A stretch of 64,000 nt of DNA from Mycolicibacter senuensis (GTDB lineage: Bacteria > Actinomycetota > Actinomycetes > Mycobacteriales > Mycobacteriaceae). The translations under genes were made by a program, and so were the position numbers. The stretch is from NCBI RefSeq assembly GCF_002101885.1, contig NZ_LQPS01000028.1, positions 1 through 64,000 of the forward strand, in the 5' to 3' direction. Every line of letters starts with the position of its first letter. The stretch's first letter is position 1. Under the pieces are notes generated by a model. It was not told the origin of the DNA and made no database searches. It saw only the letters and a program-made list of their open reading frames with translations. Positions 57,342-64,000 of this stretch are shown piece by piece.

Positions 57342-57659
57342 GTGAGCCCATCCACCACACTCAGTGCCGACTTCGGCGTGATGCGTGCCGTCGCGGCGGC
57401 CACCGACGCCCGCAACGAAGAGATCCGCACGCTACTGCAAGGATTCGTCGGCCGGATGCGCGCAGTGCCGCCGTCGGTCTGGTCCGGTATGGCGGCCGCC
57501 CGGTTCCAAGATGTGCTGGACCGCTGGAACACCGAATCGTTGAGCCTGCACCACGCATTGGCGCGCATCGCCGAGACCATTCGCCTCAACGAGAGTGCAC
57601 TGCGCGAAGTGGCCGAGATGCACTCGCGTCACATCACCGCTGCCGGCGACGGAATCTAA
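57342..57659 (+). CDS. esxU: ESX-4 WXG100-type substrate EsxU
   Basis: Predicted 105-aa ESAT-6-like protein, the same length as M. tuberculosis EsxU. It has two helices with the turn [17 protein letters not shown] and begins [23 protein letters not shown] 57342 follows a strong GGGGGAGA site. It forms an operon with esxT (13-bp gap) and should make a heterodimer with it for export through EccC4. It lacks an obvious YxxxD/E tail. Confidence 0.93.
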   Translation: MSPSTTLSADFGVMRAVAAATDARNEEIRTLLQGFVGRMRAVPPSVWSGMAAARFQDVLDRWNTESLSLHHALARIAETIRLNESALREVAEMHSRHITAAGDGI

Positions 57660-57672
57660 GGGGGACCGGAAC

Positions 57673-57969
57673 ATGGATGCGGCACTGTCTTACAACTTCG
57701 AGGAAATCGAGTACACCGTCCGCCAGGAGATCCACTCCACGGCAAGCCGGCTCAACGGCGCACTGGAGGAGCTGCGGTCGCAGATCGCACCCCTGCAGCA
57801 GGTGTGGACCCGGGAGGCGGCCGGAGCGTATCACGCTGAGCAGCTGAGATGGCAGCAAGCCGTCAACGCGCTCAACCAGATCCTGTTCGATTTGGGTAGC
57901 GCGGTGCGCGACGGCGCGGCGGACGTCGCCGACGCCGATCGGCGCGCCGCAGGGGCTTGGGGGAGGTAG
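57673..57969 (+). CDS. esxT: ESX-4 WXG100-type substrate EsxT
   Basis: Predicted 98-aa partner of EsxU. The sequence LSYNFEEIEYTVRQEIHSTA, then LRSQIAPLQQVWTREAAGAY, matches EsxT. The turn is W-T-R rather than W-x-G, a peculiarity also present in the M. tuberculosis protein. The C-terminus (DVADADRRAAGAWGR) is short. The start is ATG 57673. A large hairpin follows at 57990-58029. Confidence 0.92.
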   Translation: MDAALSYNFEEIEYTVRQEIHSTASRLNGALEELRSQIAPLQQVWTREAAGAYHAEQLRWQQAVNALNQILFDLGSAVRDGAADVADADRRAAGAWGR

Positions 57970-57989
57970 GAGAGGCCACCCCCGGATGC

Positions 57990-58029
57990 GGTGTGGCCCC
58001 GATCGGAGGAGAGCCGTCGGGGCCACACC
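57990..58029 (+). terminator. terminator-like hairpin after esxT
   Basis: GGTGTGGCCCCGA (57990-58002) pairs perfectly with TCGGGGCCACACC (58017-58029) around a 14-nt loop. No T run follows, but a 13-bp GC stem just after a stop codon and before a new promoter fits a mycobacterial terminator. Confidence 0.6.
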
Positions 58030-58074
58030 GGCACGTCCACCAGCCGTGCGGGCGCCATTGCGCCGACGCCCGTT

Positions 58075-58104
58075 TTGACCTGCTCGGATCAGCGCCGGTA
58101 AGCT
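58075..58104 (+). promoter_or_regulatory. candidate SigA promoter of rplM-rpsI
   Basis: TTGACC (58075-58080) and TAAGCT (58099-58104) with an 18-nt spacer. Transcription would start near 58111, giving a leader of about 148 nt. It is the best -35 match in this part of the window. Confidence 0.6.
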
Positions 58105-58258
58105 GCTCCGTTGGCGTGCGGTGCCTAATTGGCGCAGCGGGTTCTCGGGTCACTGTCGGTCGCCGAGAATCACCCCGCCGTTCACGCCGGACCGGCACCC
58201 GGGTCGCACCGGGATCCGCAGAACCGGGTAGCAACCCGAAAAACGAGAGGTAAGCGCT

Positions 58259-58702
58259 GTGCCCACCTATACGCCGAAGGCGGGTGACACCACGCGGTCG
58301 TGGTACGTCATCGACGCCACCGACGTGGTGCTCGGCCGGCTCGCCGTCGCGGCAGCAACGCTGTTGCGCGGCAAGCACAAGCCGACGTTCACGCCGAATG
58401 TCGACGGCGGTGACTTCGTCATCGTCATCAACGCCGACAAGGTCGCCATGAGCGGCAACAAACTGCAGAAGAAGATGGCTTACCGCCACTCGGGCTACCC
58501 GGGCGGGCTGCGCAAGCGCAGCATCGGCGAGCTGATGGAGACCCGTCCCGACCGCGTCGTGGAGAAGGCGATCCTCGGCATGCTGCCCAAGAACAAGCTC
58601 GGCCGCCAGATCAAGCGCAAACTGCGCGTCTACGCCGGCCCGCAGCATCCGCACACCGCCCAGCAGCCGGTCCCGTACGAGATCAAGCAGGTGACGCAAT
58701 GA
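58259..58702 (+). CDS. rplM: 50S ribosomal protein L13
   Basis: 147-aa L13. [39 protein letters not shown] and the [17 protein letters not shown] stretch are diagnostic. It starts at GTG 58259 after GAGAGGTAAG. Its TGA overlaps the rpsI ATG (58699-58702). Confidence 0.96.
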   Translation: MPTYTPKAGDTTRSWYVIDATDVVLGRLAVAAATLLRGKHKPTFTPNVDGGDFVIVINADKVAMSGNKLQKKMAYRHSGYPGGLRKRSIGELMETRPDRVVEKAILGMLPKNKLGRQIKRKLRVYAGPQHPHTAQQPVPYEIKQVTQ

Positions 58703-59211
58703 CCGAGACGGCAATCGAAGGTACCGAGGGCGTCGACGTCCCCGAGGTCACCGAGACCCCTGAGACCGCTGAGACCGTGGAGGTGGCCGCCGAGGCCACT
58801 CCGGCCTACGAGCCGCACGACCCGGGCCGCCCCATCCAGACCGTCGGCCGACGCAAGGAGGCCGTGGTGCGCGTCCGGCTGGTGCCCGGCACCGGCAAGT
58901 TCAACCTGGACGGGCGCACCCTGGAGGCCTACTTCCCCAACAAGGTGCACCAGCAGCTGATCAAGGCTCCGCTGGTCACCGTGGACCGGTTGGAGAGCTT
59001 CGACGTCTACGCCCACCTCGACGGCGGCGGCCCCTCCGGGCAGGCCGGCGCGTTGCGGCTGGCGCTGGCCCGGGCGCTGATCCTGGTCCAGCCGGAGGAC
59101 CGGCCGGCGCTGAAGAAGGCCGGCTTCTTGACTCGCGACCCGCGGGCCACCGAGCGCAAGAAGTACGGACTGAAGAAGGCCCGCAAGGCGCCTCAGTACA
59201 GCAAGCGCTGA
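58699..59211 (+). CDS. rpsI: 30S ribosomal protein S9
   Basis: 170-aa S9. The first ~45 residues are an acidic Thr/Glu-rich extension usual in mycobacteria; the conserved part runs from [20 protein letters not shown] to the C-terminal [17 protein letters not shown], whose tail contacts P-site tRNA. It overlaps rplM by 4 bp and is followed by a terminator. Confidence 0.96.
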   Translation: MTETAIEGTEGVDVPEVTETPETAETVEVAAEATPAYEPHDPGRPIQTVGRRKEAVVRVRLVPGTGKFNLDGRTLEAYFPNKVHQQLIKAPLVTVDRLESFDVYAHLDGGGPSGQAGALRLALARALILVQPEDRPALKKAGFLTRDPRATERKKYGLKKARKAPQYSKR

Positions 59212-59238
59212 TCTGCGGTTGCATTTTGGCAGCGAGTT

Positions 59239-59270
59239 GGGGGTACCTTCCGCACGAGGAAGGTACCCCC
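59239..59270 (+). terminator. terminator after rpsI
   Basis: GGGGGTACCTTCC (59239-59251) pairs perfectly with GGAAGGTACCCCC (59258-59270) around a 6-nt loop. The following sequence is only moderately T-rich (GGCTTGCTTT). It separates rplM-rpsI from glmM. Confidence 0.7.
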
Positions 59271-59356
59271 GGCTTGCTTTCGAGAGTGCGGGTTTCCGGT
59301 CCCACACCGGCGTGTCGGACCGGGAACACGCACGCTCGCGGCGATAAAGGATAGTT

Positions 59357-60688
59357 ATGGGTCGTCTTTTCGGCACCGACGGCGTCCGCGGCGTCGCCAA
59401 CCGCGAACTGACCGCGGAACTGGCCGTTGCACTGGGCGGCGCGGCCGCACAGCGGCTGTCCACCGGCGCCGAGCGCCGAGTGGCCGTCGTCGGCCGTGAC
59501 CCGCGGGCCAGCGGCGAGATGCTGGAGGCCGCGGTCATCGCCGGGCTGACCAGCCAGGGCGTCGACGCGCTGCGGGCCGGAGTGCTGCCGACACCGGCGG
59601 TGGCCTATCTGACCAGTGCTTATGATGCCGATTTCGGGGTGATGATCTCGGCGTCGCACAACCCCATGCCCGACAACGGCATCAAGTTCTTCGGCCCGGG
59701 CGGCCACAAACTCGACGACGCCACCGAGGACCAGATCGAGGACCTGGTCGCCGCCGGACCGGGGTTGCGACCGGTCGGCGCCGGGCTGGGCCGGGTGGTG
59801 GACGCCAAGGACGCCCTGGACTGCTACCTGCGGCACCTCGGCGAATCCAACCGGACCCGGCTGGACGGCCTGACGGTCGTGGTGGACTGCGCCCACGGCG
59901 CGGCGTCGGAGGCGGGACCGCGCGCCTACCGGGCAGCCGGTGCCACCGTGATCGCCATCAACGCCGATCCCGACGGGCTCAACATCAACGAGGGCTGCGG
60001 TTCGACGCACCTGGAACCGCTGCGGGCCGCGGTGCTCGCCCACGGCGCGGACCTGGGCCTGGCACATGACGGCGACGCCGACCGGTGCCTGGCCGTCGAC
60101 GCAGCCGGCGACGTGGTCGACGGTGACGCCATCATGGTCGTGCTGGCGATGGCCATGCGGGATGCCGGCGAACTGGCCGGCGACACCCTGGTGGCCACGG
60201 TGATGAGCAACCTCGGGCTGCATCTGGCGATGCGCGAGGTCGGCATCGACGTGCAGACCACCGACGTCGGCGACCGCTATGTGCTCGAGCAACTACGGGC
60301 CGGGGGCTTCACCCTCGGCGGTGAGCAATCCGGCCACATCGTGCTTCCCCAGCTGGCCACCACAGGTGACGGCATCATCACCGGCCTGCGCCTGATGGCG
60401 CGGATGGCCCAGACCGGCACGCCGCTCGCCGGGCTGGCCTCGGCGATGCGCACGCTGCCGCAGGTGCTGATCAACGTCGAGGTCGCCGACAAGGCCGACG
60501 CGGTGAGTCGCCTGGCGGTGCGCACCGCGGTGCAGCGGGCCACCGAAGAGCTCGGCGACACCGGCCGGATTCTGTTGCGGCCCTCCGGGACCGAGCAGCT
60601 CGTTCGGGTGATGGTGGAAGCCGCCGATGAGGACACCGCGCACCAGATCGCGGTCGGCGTCGCCGACACGGTACGCGCCGGGCACTGA
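59357..60688 (+). CDS. glmM: phosphoglucosamine mutase
   Basis: 443-aa enzyme converting glucosamine-6-P to glucosamine-1-P for UDP-GlcNAc and peptidoglycan. It starts [20 protein letters not shown]. The phosphoserine loop is [12 protein letters not shown] with Ser100 as the likely site; the Mg-binding loop is AHDGDADRC; the sugar loop is GGEQSGHI; and the phosphate loop is [12 protein letters not shown]. It has its own upstream region after the rpsI terminator, with AAAGGA before the ATG. It corresponds to Rv3441c. Confidence 0.96.
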   Translation: MGRLFGTDGVRGVANRELTAELAVALGGAAAQRLSTGAERRVAVVGRDPRASGEMLEAAVIAGLTSQGVDALRAGVLPTPAVAYLTSAYDADFGVMISASHNPMPDNGIKFFGPGGHKLDDATEDQIEDLVAAGPGLRPVGAGLGRVVDAKDALDCYLRHLGESNRTRLDGLTVVVDCAHGAASEAGPRAYRAAGATVIAINADPDGLNINEGCGSTHLEPLRAAVLAHGADLGLAHDGDADRCLAVDAAGDVVDGDAIMVVLAMAMRDAGELAGDTLVATVMSNLGLHLAMREVGIDVQTTDVGDRYVLEQLRAGGFTLGGEQSGHIVLPQLATTGDGIITGLRLMARMAQTGTPLAGLASAMRTLPQVLINVEVADKADAVSRLAVRTAVQRATEELGDTGRILLRPSGTEQLVRVMVEAADEDTAHQIAVGVADTVRAGH

Positions 60689-60701
60689 ATCCCGCGCTGA
60701 G

Positions 60702-60728
60702 GGAACCGCGCGAGCTCAGCCGCCGTCA
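60702..60728 (+). promoter_or_regulatory. ECF/SigM-type promoter before the EspC-like gene
   Basis: GGAAC (60702-60706, followed by C) and CGTCA (60724-60728) with a 17-nt gap, the third copy of this arrangement near ESX-4. The ATG at 60737 is 8 nt after the -10 element, so translation would be leaderless. Confidence 0.6.
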
Positions 60729-60736
60729 TATCCCAT

Positions 60737-61039
60737 ATGGGACGACAACAAGTGTTTCTCGACGCCGCCGCGCTGCGCTCGGTGGCCGACTGCTTCGACG
60801 ACACGGCGGCGGCGATCGACGTTGCCGTGCGAATCCGCTTGGGCGGGCTGGTATTCGACGGTAGTGCCGCTGGACGTGATCATGTCGCGGCGGGGGAGGC
60901 GCTGCGGCGGGCGCTGGACGCCTGGGCGCCGGAGCTGACGCGCTGGTCGCGGGCCGGCTTCGAGATCGCCGCGACATTGCGAGCCGGGCTGGCTCGCTAC
61001 GGACTTGCCGAGTCGTTCGCGGCGGATCGGATCGGTTGA
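60737..61039 (+). CDS. EspC-like small protein, predicted type VII secretion target
   Basis: Predicted 100-aa helical protein (VFLDAAALRSVADCFDDTAA, then RRALDAWAPELTRWSRAGFE) ending RYGLAESFAADRIG. It resembles the EspC/T7SS-target family: two helices followed by a YxxxE motif (YGLAE), the general type VII export signal. It corresponds to Rv3440c by position. It is followed after 1 bp by the larger partner gene. Export is a prediction. Confidence 0.75.
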   Translation: MGRQQVFLDAAALRSVADCFDDTAAAIDVAVRIRLGGLVFDGSAAGRDHVAAGEALRRALDAWAPELTRWSRAGFEIAATLRAGLARYGLAESFAADRIG

Positions 61040-61040
61040 G

Positions 61041-62369
61041 GTGGCATCCCGATACGACGTGTCCGCGCGCCTGGCCGAGGGCCGAGAAGCCGTGGCGCAC
61101 ACCCAGGCCTACGTGTCGGCATGCCATCGTCGCGGTTATGGCCATCCGGACCTCACCGGCTATGTCGGGCAGCTCGCCGACCGCTACGACAGTGAAGCCG
61201 GGCTGGATCTGCGGCGCCTGGACGCCGACTGCGCCGCGCTGGCGGCGTTGGCCACCGCGGCCGAGGACGCCGCACGTGTGCAGCGCGGGCAACTCGATGG
61301 CCTGGCAGCGGCGTGGCGGGGCCCGGGCGCCGAAGCGGCCACCGAGTTTCTGCGCCGGCACGGGGAGGCCGGGGCGCAGTTGACGGCGCGGTTGCGTGCG
61401 GCCGCGACCGGCTGCGAGGTGCTGCGCGACGAGTTGTGGCAACTGGTCGACACCAAGGTGGCGGCGGTGATCGCCGTCGACGACCGGGCCGGCGCGCAAC
61501 GGCCGGCGTGGCTGGCAGCAGCACACGCGGTGAACTCCGGCTCCGGCGACGAGCATGCCGCCGAGGTGATCGAGAAACAGGTGATCCCGTACGTGGACAA
61601 CGACGTTCGGGGCGAGTGGGCGACGGCCGTGCTGTCGGCGCGAGACGGGGTGGCCGGCGCCTACCGGGTGGCGCTCGCGTCGGCCGACCCGTCGCCGGGA
61701 ACGGTTTTTGCGGTGCCCGGTGACCTCGGGCCGGTCGTGCAGCCCGACCTGCCGACGGGTGTTACGCCGGTCGTTCCGGCGACCGCGGCCCCCATCGCAG
61801 CGGAGGGCGCGCCGGCGGCCGATGCCGCGCTGACACCGAGTGCGGTCCCGGAGCCCGCCGCGGTCCCGGATGACACGCTCGCCGATCCAGGACTGCCGGG
61901 CGGCCTCGGGATGCCCGGTGAGCTGGGTATGCCGGCCGGCGGGCTGCCCACCGGCGGGCTCGGCGGGCTCGGCGGGTTGGGAGGACTGATTCCGAGGTTG
62001 GCCGACGCGCTCGGTGCCCCGGGGCCCTCCGACGGGTTCGGCGACCCGTTCGAGGAGCCCGCAGTGACCGACGTCCGCGACCCTGATGACCACGATGACC
62101 CCGATCCCGATGACTCCAAAGGTGAGCCCCCGGACGAGCCCGGCGACGAGGCCGCTGTCGAGGAGGCCGCCGCCGAGGATTCTGTTGAACCGACCGAATC
62201 GGAATCCGCGCCGTCGGACCCGGAAGCCCAGGCCCGCGCCCAAGCCGAGCCCGCGGCCGAAACCACCGGAGCCGATGACTCCGGCCAGGCTCCCGAGCCC
62301 TCCGCCGACGGCGCACCGAAGACGCCGTGCGAGGTCGCCGCTGAACAGTTGCCCCAGGTCGGGCAGTGA
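61041..62369 (+). CDS. large Pro/Ala/acidic protein with WxG turn, ESX-4-linked (Rv3439c type)
   Basis: Predicted 442-aa protein starting at GTG 61041 (VASRYDVSARLAEGREAVAH). The first ~220 residues are helical and include a WxG-like turn in LAAAWRGPGAEAATEFL, similar to WXG100 proteins. The rest is a low-complexity Pro/Gly, then Asp/Glu/Ala-rich tail (PTGGLGGLGGLGG, DPDDHDDPDPDD). No signal peptide or membrane helix is visible. It is coupled to the EspC-like gene and may be its partner or a large ESX-4 substrate; function is unknown. Confidence 0.75.
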   Translation: MASRYDVSARLAEGREAVAHTQAYVSACHRRGYGHPDLTGYVGQLADRYDSEAGLDLRRLDADCAALAALATAAEDAARVQRGQLDGLAAAWRGPGAEAATEFLRRHGEAGAQLTARLRAAATGCEVLRDELWQLVDTKVAAVIAVDDRAGAQRPAWLAAAHAVNSGSGDEHAAEVIEKQVIPYVDNDVRGEWATAVLSARDGVAGAYRVALASADPSPGTVFAVPGDLGPVVQPDLPTGVTPVVPATAAPIAAEGAPAADAALTPSAVPEPAAVPDDTLADPGLPGGLGMPGELGMPAGGLPTGGLGGLGGLGGLIPRLADALGAPGPSDGFGDPFEEPAVTDVRDPDDHDDPDPDDSKGEPPDEPGDEAAVEEAAAEDSVEPTESESAPSDPEAQARAQAEPAAETTGADDSGQAPEPSADGAPKTPCEVAAEQLPQVGQ

Positions 62370-62402
62370 CCGGACTACACCGCATCAGCATGCTTCATTG
62401 GT

Positions 62403-62416
62403 CGCATCATGATGCG
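62403..62416. promoter_or_regulatory. 14-bp palindrome, likely VapB operator
   Basis: CGCATCATGATGCG is a perfect inverted repeat located 20 bp before the vapB start and immediately upstream of its -10 box (TATGAT, 62424-62429). Toxin-antitoxin promoters are normally repressed by the antitoxin complex binding such repeats. Confidence 0.6.
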
Positions 62417-62423
62417 CCAAGCG

Positions 62424-62429
62424 TATGAT
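62424..62429 (+). promoter_or_regulatory. -10 (TATGAT) of vapBC, leaderless
   Basis: TATGAT is followed by 6 nt and then the GTG start of vapB, so the transcript would begin at or next to the start codon. This arrangement is common for mycobacterial toxin-antitoxin genes. Confidence 0.5.
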
Positions 62430-62435
62430 CGGGTC

Positions 62436-62663
62436 GTGAGGACCACCGTGGTGATCGACAGCGATGTGGCAGCCGAGCTGAAACGGCTCCGCGGGCAAGG
62501 CTTGGGAGTCAGCGAGGCACTGAATCTGCTCGCCCGTCGCGGCATGGCCGTGCAGACTAGTGCGGCCGGAACCCGGTACCGGCATCGCACGGCGCACGTC
62601 GGCCTGAAGGTCGACGTCTCCAACGTGGCCGACGTACTGGATCTCCTTGACGACGACCGGTGA
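62436..62663 (+). CDS. vapB: VapB-type antitoxin (ribbon-helix-helix)
   Basis: Predicted 75-aa antitoxin. The ribbon-helix-helix DNA-binding part is RTTVVIDSDVAAELKRLRGQ, then LGVSEALNLLARRGM. The C-terminal acidic end (VADVLDLLDDDR) would block the toxin. I chose GTG 62436 because it lies one step after a good -10 and because the upstream ATG at 62409 is inside the palindrome. VapC starts 6 bp downstream. Confidence 0.8.
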   Translation: MRTTVVIDSDVAAELKRLRGQGLGVSEALNLLARRGMAVQTSAAGTRYRHRTAHVGLKVDVSNVADVLDLLDDDR

Positions 62664-62669
62664 GCTGCG

Positions 62670-63101
62670 GTGCTCCTAGACGCGAATCTGCTGCTGTACG
62701 CCGTCGACGCAGACAGCAAGCACAACCCGGCGGCCGCGGCGTGGCTGGAGGAAACACTCAACGGTGACAACCGGATTGGCCTGCCGTGGCAGACGATTGG
62801 CGCATTCCTGCGGATCATCACACACCCCAGGGTCACCGAGAATCCACTGACACCGTCCGAGGCCTGGGGTTACGTCGCGGACTGGCTGGCCGTCCCCGTG
62901 GTGTGGATCCCGCCCGCCACGGAGTCCACCGCACGGGTCTACGCCGGAATCTGCGCTCGGGCCGATGTGGCCGGCAACCTGGTGCCAGATGCGCAACTGG
63001 CCGCCTTGGCGATCGAGCACGGGGTTGAACTCGCCACGGCGGATTCGGATTTTCAGCGATTCCCGGGATTGCGCTGGTTCAACCCGCTGACCTCGCAGTA
63101 G
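62670..63101 (+). CDS. vapC: VapC-type PIN-domain ribonuclease toxin
   Basis: Predicted 143-aa PIN nuclease. The acidic active-site residues are in LLDANLLLYAVD (first Asp), in the Glu/Asp region NLVPDAQLAALAIEHG, and in LATADSDFQRFPGLRWFNP. VapC toxins cleave tRNA or rRNA when released from VapB. The start is GTG 62670. The module sits between the ESX-4-linked genes and the acyl-AMP ligase, a point where M. tuberculosis gene order differs. Confidence 0.88.
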   Translation: MLLDANLLLYAVDADSKHNPAAAAWLEETLNGDNRIGLPWQTIGAFLRIITHPRVTENPLTPSEAWGYVADWLAVPVVWIPPATESTARVYAGICARADVAGNLVPDAQLAALAIEHGVELATADSDFQRFPGLRWFNPLTSQ

Positions 63102-63117
63102 AGCCGACGCTCGCACC

Positions 63118-64000
63118 TCAGCCCGGGCGCGAACCCCAGGTCTGCAGCGCCGAAACGATCTTGGCCGCCGCCTCCAGTTGCTCCATTGACATCTCCTCGG
63201 CCGGGGTGCGCCACTCGGCGACCACCGCCAGCGCCCCGTCGATGAACAGCTGGCGGGTCCGGCCGCGCTGGATCTTGCCGCTGGAGGTGGTGGGCATCGA
63301 CACGTGGTGCACCAGGACCACGGCATCAGCCGCGATTCCGTGATGGGTTGCGACCGCGGTCCGGATCTTGTCGATGACGGCGTTGAGGTCGGTGTCGTCG
63401 ATCTGTCCGCTGTCGACTTCGTGAACGATGACCAGCTGTTCGATGCCTCCCGGCGGGGCGTCGGTGGCGAACGCCGCTCCCCGGCCGGACACCAGTACCG
63501 CGTCGCACTGCTGCACGGTGAACTCGATGTCGTTGGGGTAGTAGCGGTGCCCGTCGACGACGATCAGGTCCTTGCAGCGTCCGGTGGTGAAAAGCTCACC
63601 GGCGCAGAGGAACCCGTAGTCCCCGGTGCGCAGGAACGGTCCGCGGGCCGGGTCGCCCGGCTCGGCCAGCCGCGCTCCGAACGTCGCCGCGGTCTCCTCG
63701 GGCCGGTTCCAGTAGCCCAGGGCGACATTGGGGCCGGCGACCCAGATCTCGCCGACCTCGTCGTTCCCGCGGGGCTGATGAGTCACCGGATCGACGATGG
63801 CGACGTCGGCTTGGCGCGGCTGCCCGCAGCCCACGAACGTCGCGGCGGCGGGGTCGTCGGGTGCGATGTCGACAATGCGGTCGTGCTCCAACGCGACACG
63901 GTCGAGGTAGCGCACCCCCGGCATCCCGGTGGCGCATCCGGCCGACACCTGCAGGGTGGCCTCGGCCAGCCCGTACACCGGATAACACGACGAAATCTGG
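63118..64000 (-). CDS. fatty-acyl-AMP ligase (FAAL/FadD), 5' part outside window
   Basis: The frame is open to the right edge; about 294 C-terminal residues are present, ending at 63118. Visible motifs are CYPVYGLAEATL (A5), VAGPNVALGYWNRPEETAAT, RTGDYGFLCAGELFTTGRCK, DLIVVDGHRYYPNDIE and the terminal TSSGKIQRGRTR with the conserved Lys. The absence of a CoA-loop and the YYPNDIE stretch favour the AMP-ligase type that loads polyketide synthases over acyl-CoA synthetase. Its partners are out of view. Confidence 0.88.
   Translation of the reverse strand, partial: QISSCYPVYGLAEATLQVSAGCATGMPGVRYLDRVALEHDRIVDIAPDDPAAATFVGCGQPRQADVAIVDPVTHQPRGNDEVGEIWVAGPNVALGYWNRPEETAATFGARLAEPGDPARGPFLRTGDYGFLCAGELFTTGRCKDLIVVDGHRYYPNDIEFTVQQCDAVLVSGRGAAFATDAPPGGIEQLVIVHEVDSGQIDDTDLNAVIDKIRTAVATHHGIAADAVVLVHHVSMPTTSSGKIQRGRTRQLFIDGALAVVAEWRTPAEEMSMEQLEAAAKIVSALQTWGSRPG

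Noticed and set aside
57808..57816. W-T-R in EsxT as a damaging mutation of WxG
   Set aside because: The M. tuberculosis EsxT, as I recall it, has the same W-T-R, so it is a feature of the family.
62409..62411. ATG as the vapB start
   Set aside because: It lies inside the 14-bp palindrome and upstream of the -10 box; GTG 62436 fits better.

Overview
The window is high-GC actinobacterial DNA and its gene order is mycobacterial. Ribosomal genes of the spc type lie next to an arylsulfatase and its activating enzyme. A PPE gene, glycine-rich PGRS-type proteins, and an ESX-4 (type VII secretion) locus between cutinase genes and rplM-rpsI-glmM are also present. The order closely follows stretches that in M. 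tuberculosis are Rv0711-Rv0734, Rv0752c-Rv0753c and Rv3439c-Rv3465, here joined into one region. PGRS proteins carrying Sec-type signal peptides instead of a PE domain suggest a PGRS-bearing mycobacterium, perhaps of the M. terrae/Mycolicibacter type. The species is an inference of low confidence.

Layout. 1-4.5 kb: tail of an IS630-type transposase, a LysR regulator, arylsulfatase atsA and its formylglycine-generating enzyme. 4.5-9.05 kb: rplN-rplX-rplE-rpsZ-rpsH-rplF-rplR-rpsE-rpmD-rplO, closed by an intrinsic terminator. 9-18 kb: a giant (about 2,430 aa) secreted PGRS protein with an internal 0.7-kb near-perfect duplication, then an orphan PPE with a SHOCT-like tail. 18-26.4 kb: sppA, a DUF732 protein, a serine hydrolase interrupted by one stop codon, two paralogous SAM methyltransferases, and secY-adk-map. 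26.4-38 kb: MarR, a two-component pair, a HAD-like protein, an L,D-transpeptidase-fold protein, the valine-degradation operon mmsA-fadE9-mmsB, a carotenoid oxygenase, rmlB-rmlC and an F420-type oxidoreductase. 38-43 kb: infA-rpmJ-rpsM-rpsK-rpsD-rpoA-rplQ-truA. 43-45.2 kb: three cutinase-like proteins. 45.3-62.4 kb: ESX-4 (eccB4, mycP4, eccD4, eccC4, an Rv3446c-type gene), an inserted cassette (AraC regulator, frameshifted GjpA-like porin, PGRS protein), esxU-esxT, rplM-rpsI, glmM, and an EspC-like/WxG-containing pair. 62.4-64 kb: a VapBC module and the 3' part of a fatty-acyl-AMP ligase running off the right edge.

The most interesting feature is in the ESX-4 region. Three ECF-type promoters with the same architecture (GGAACC, then CGTC, with an exact 17-nt gap between GGAAC and CGTC) precede the GjpA-like/PGRS cassette, esxU-esxT, and the EspC-like pair. 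This matches the SigM-type motif known to drive esxT/esxU in M. tuberculosis. It suggests that the inserted envelope/secreted-protein cassette is co-regulated with ESX-4 substrates. EccB4 and EccD4 both appear shortened in frame compared with the usual proteins. Several gene-integrity oddities (truA without a normal start codon, one frameshift, one nonsense codon) should be checked against reads.
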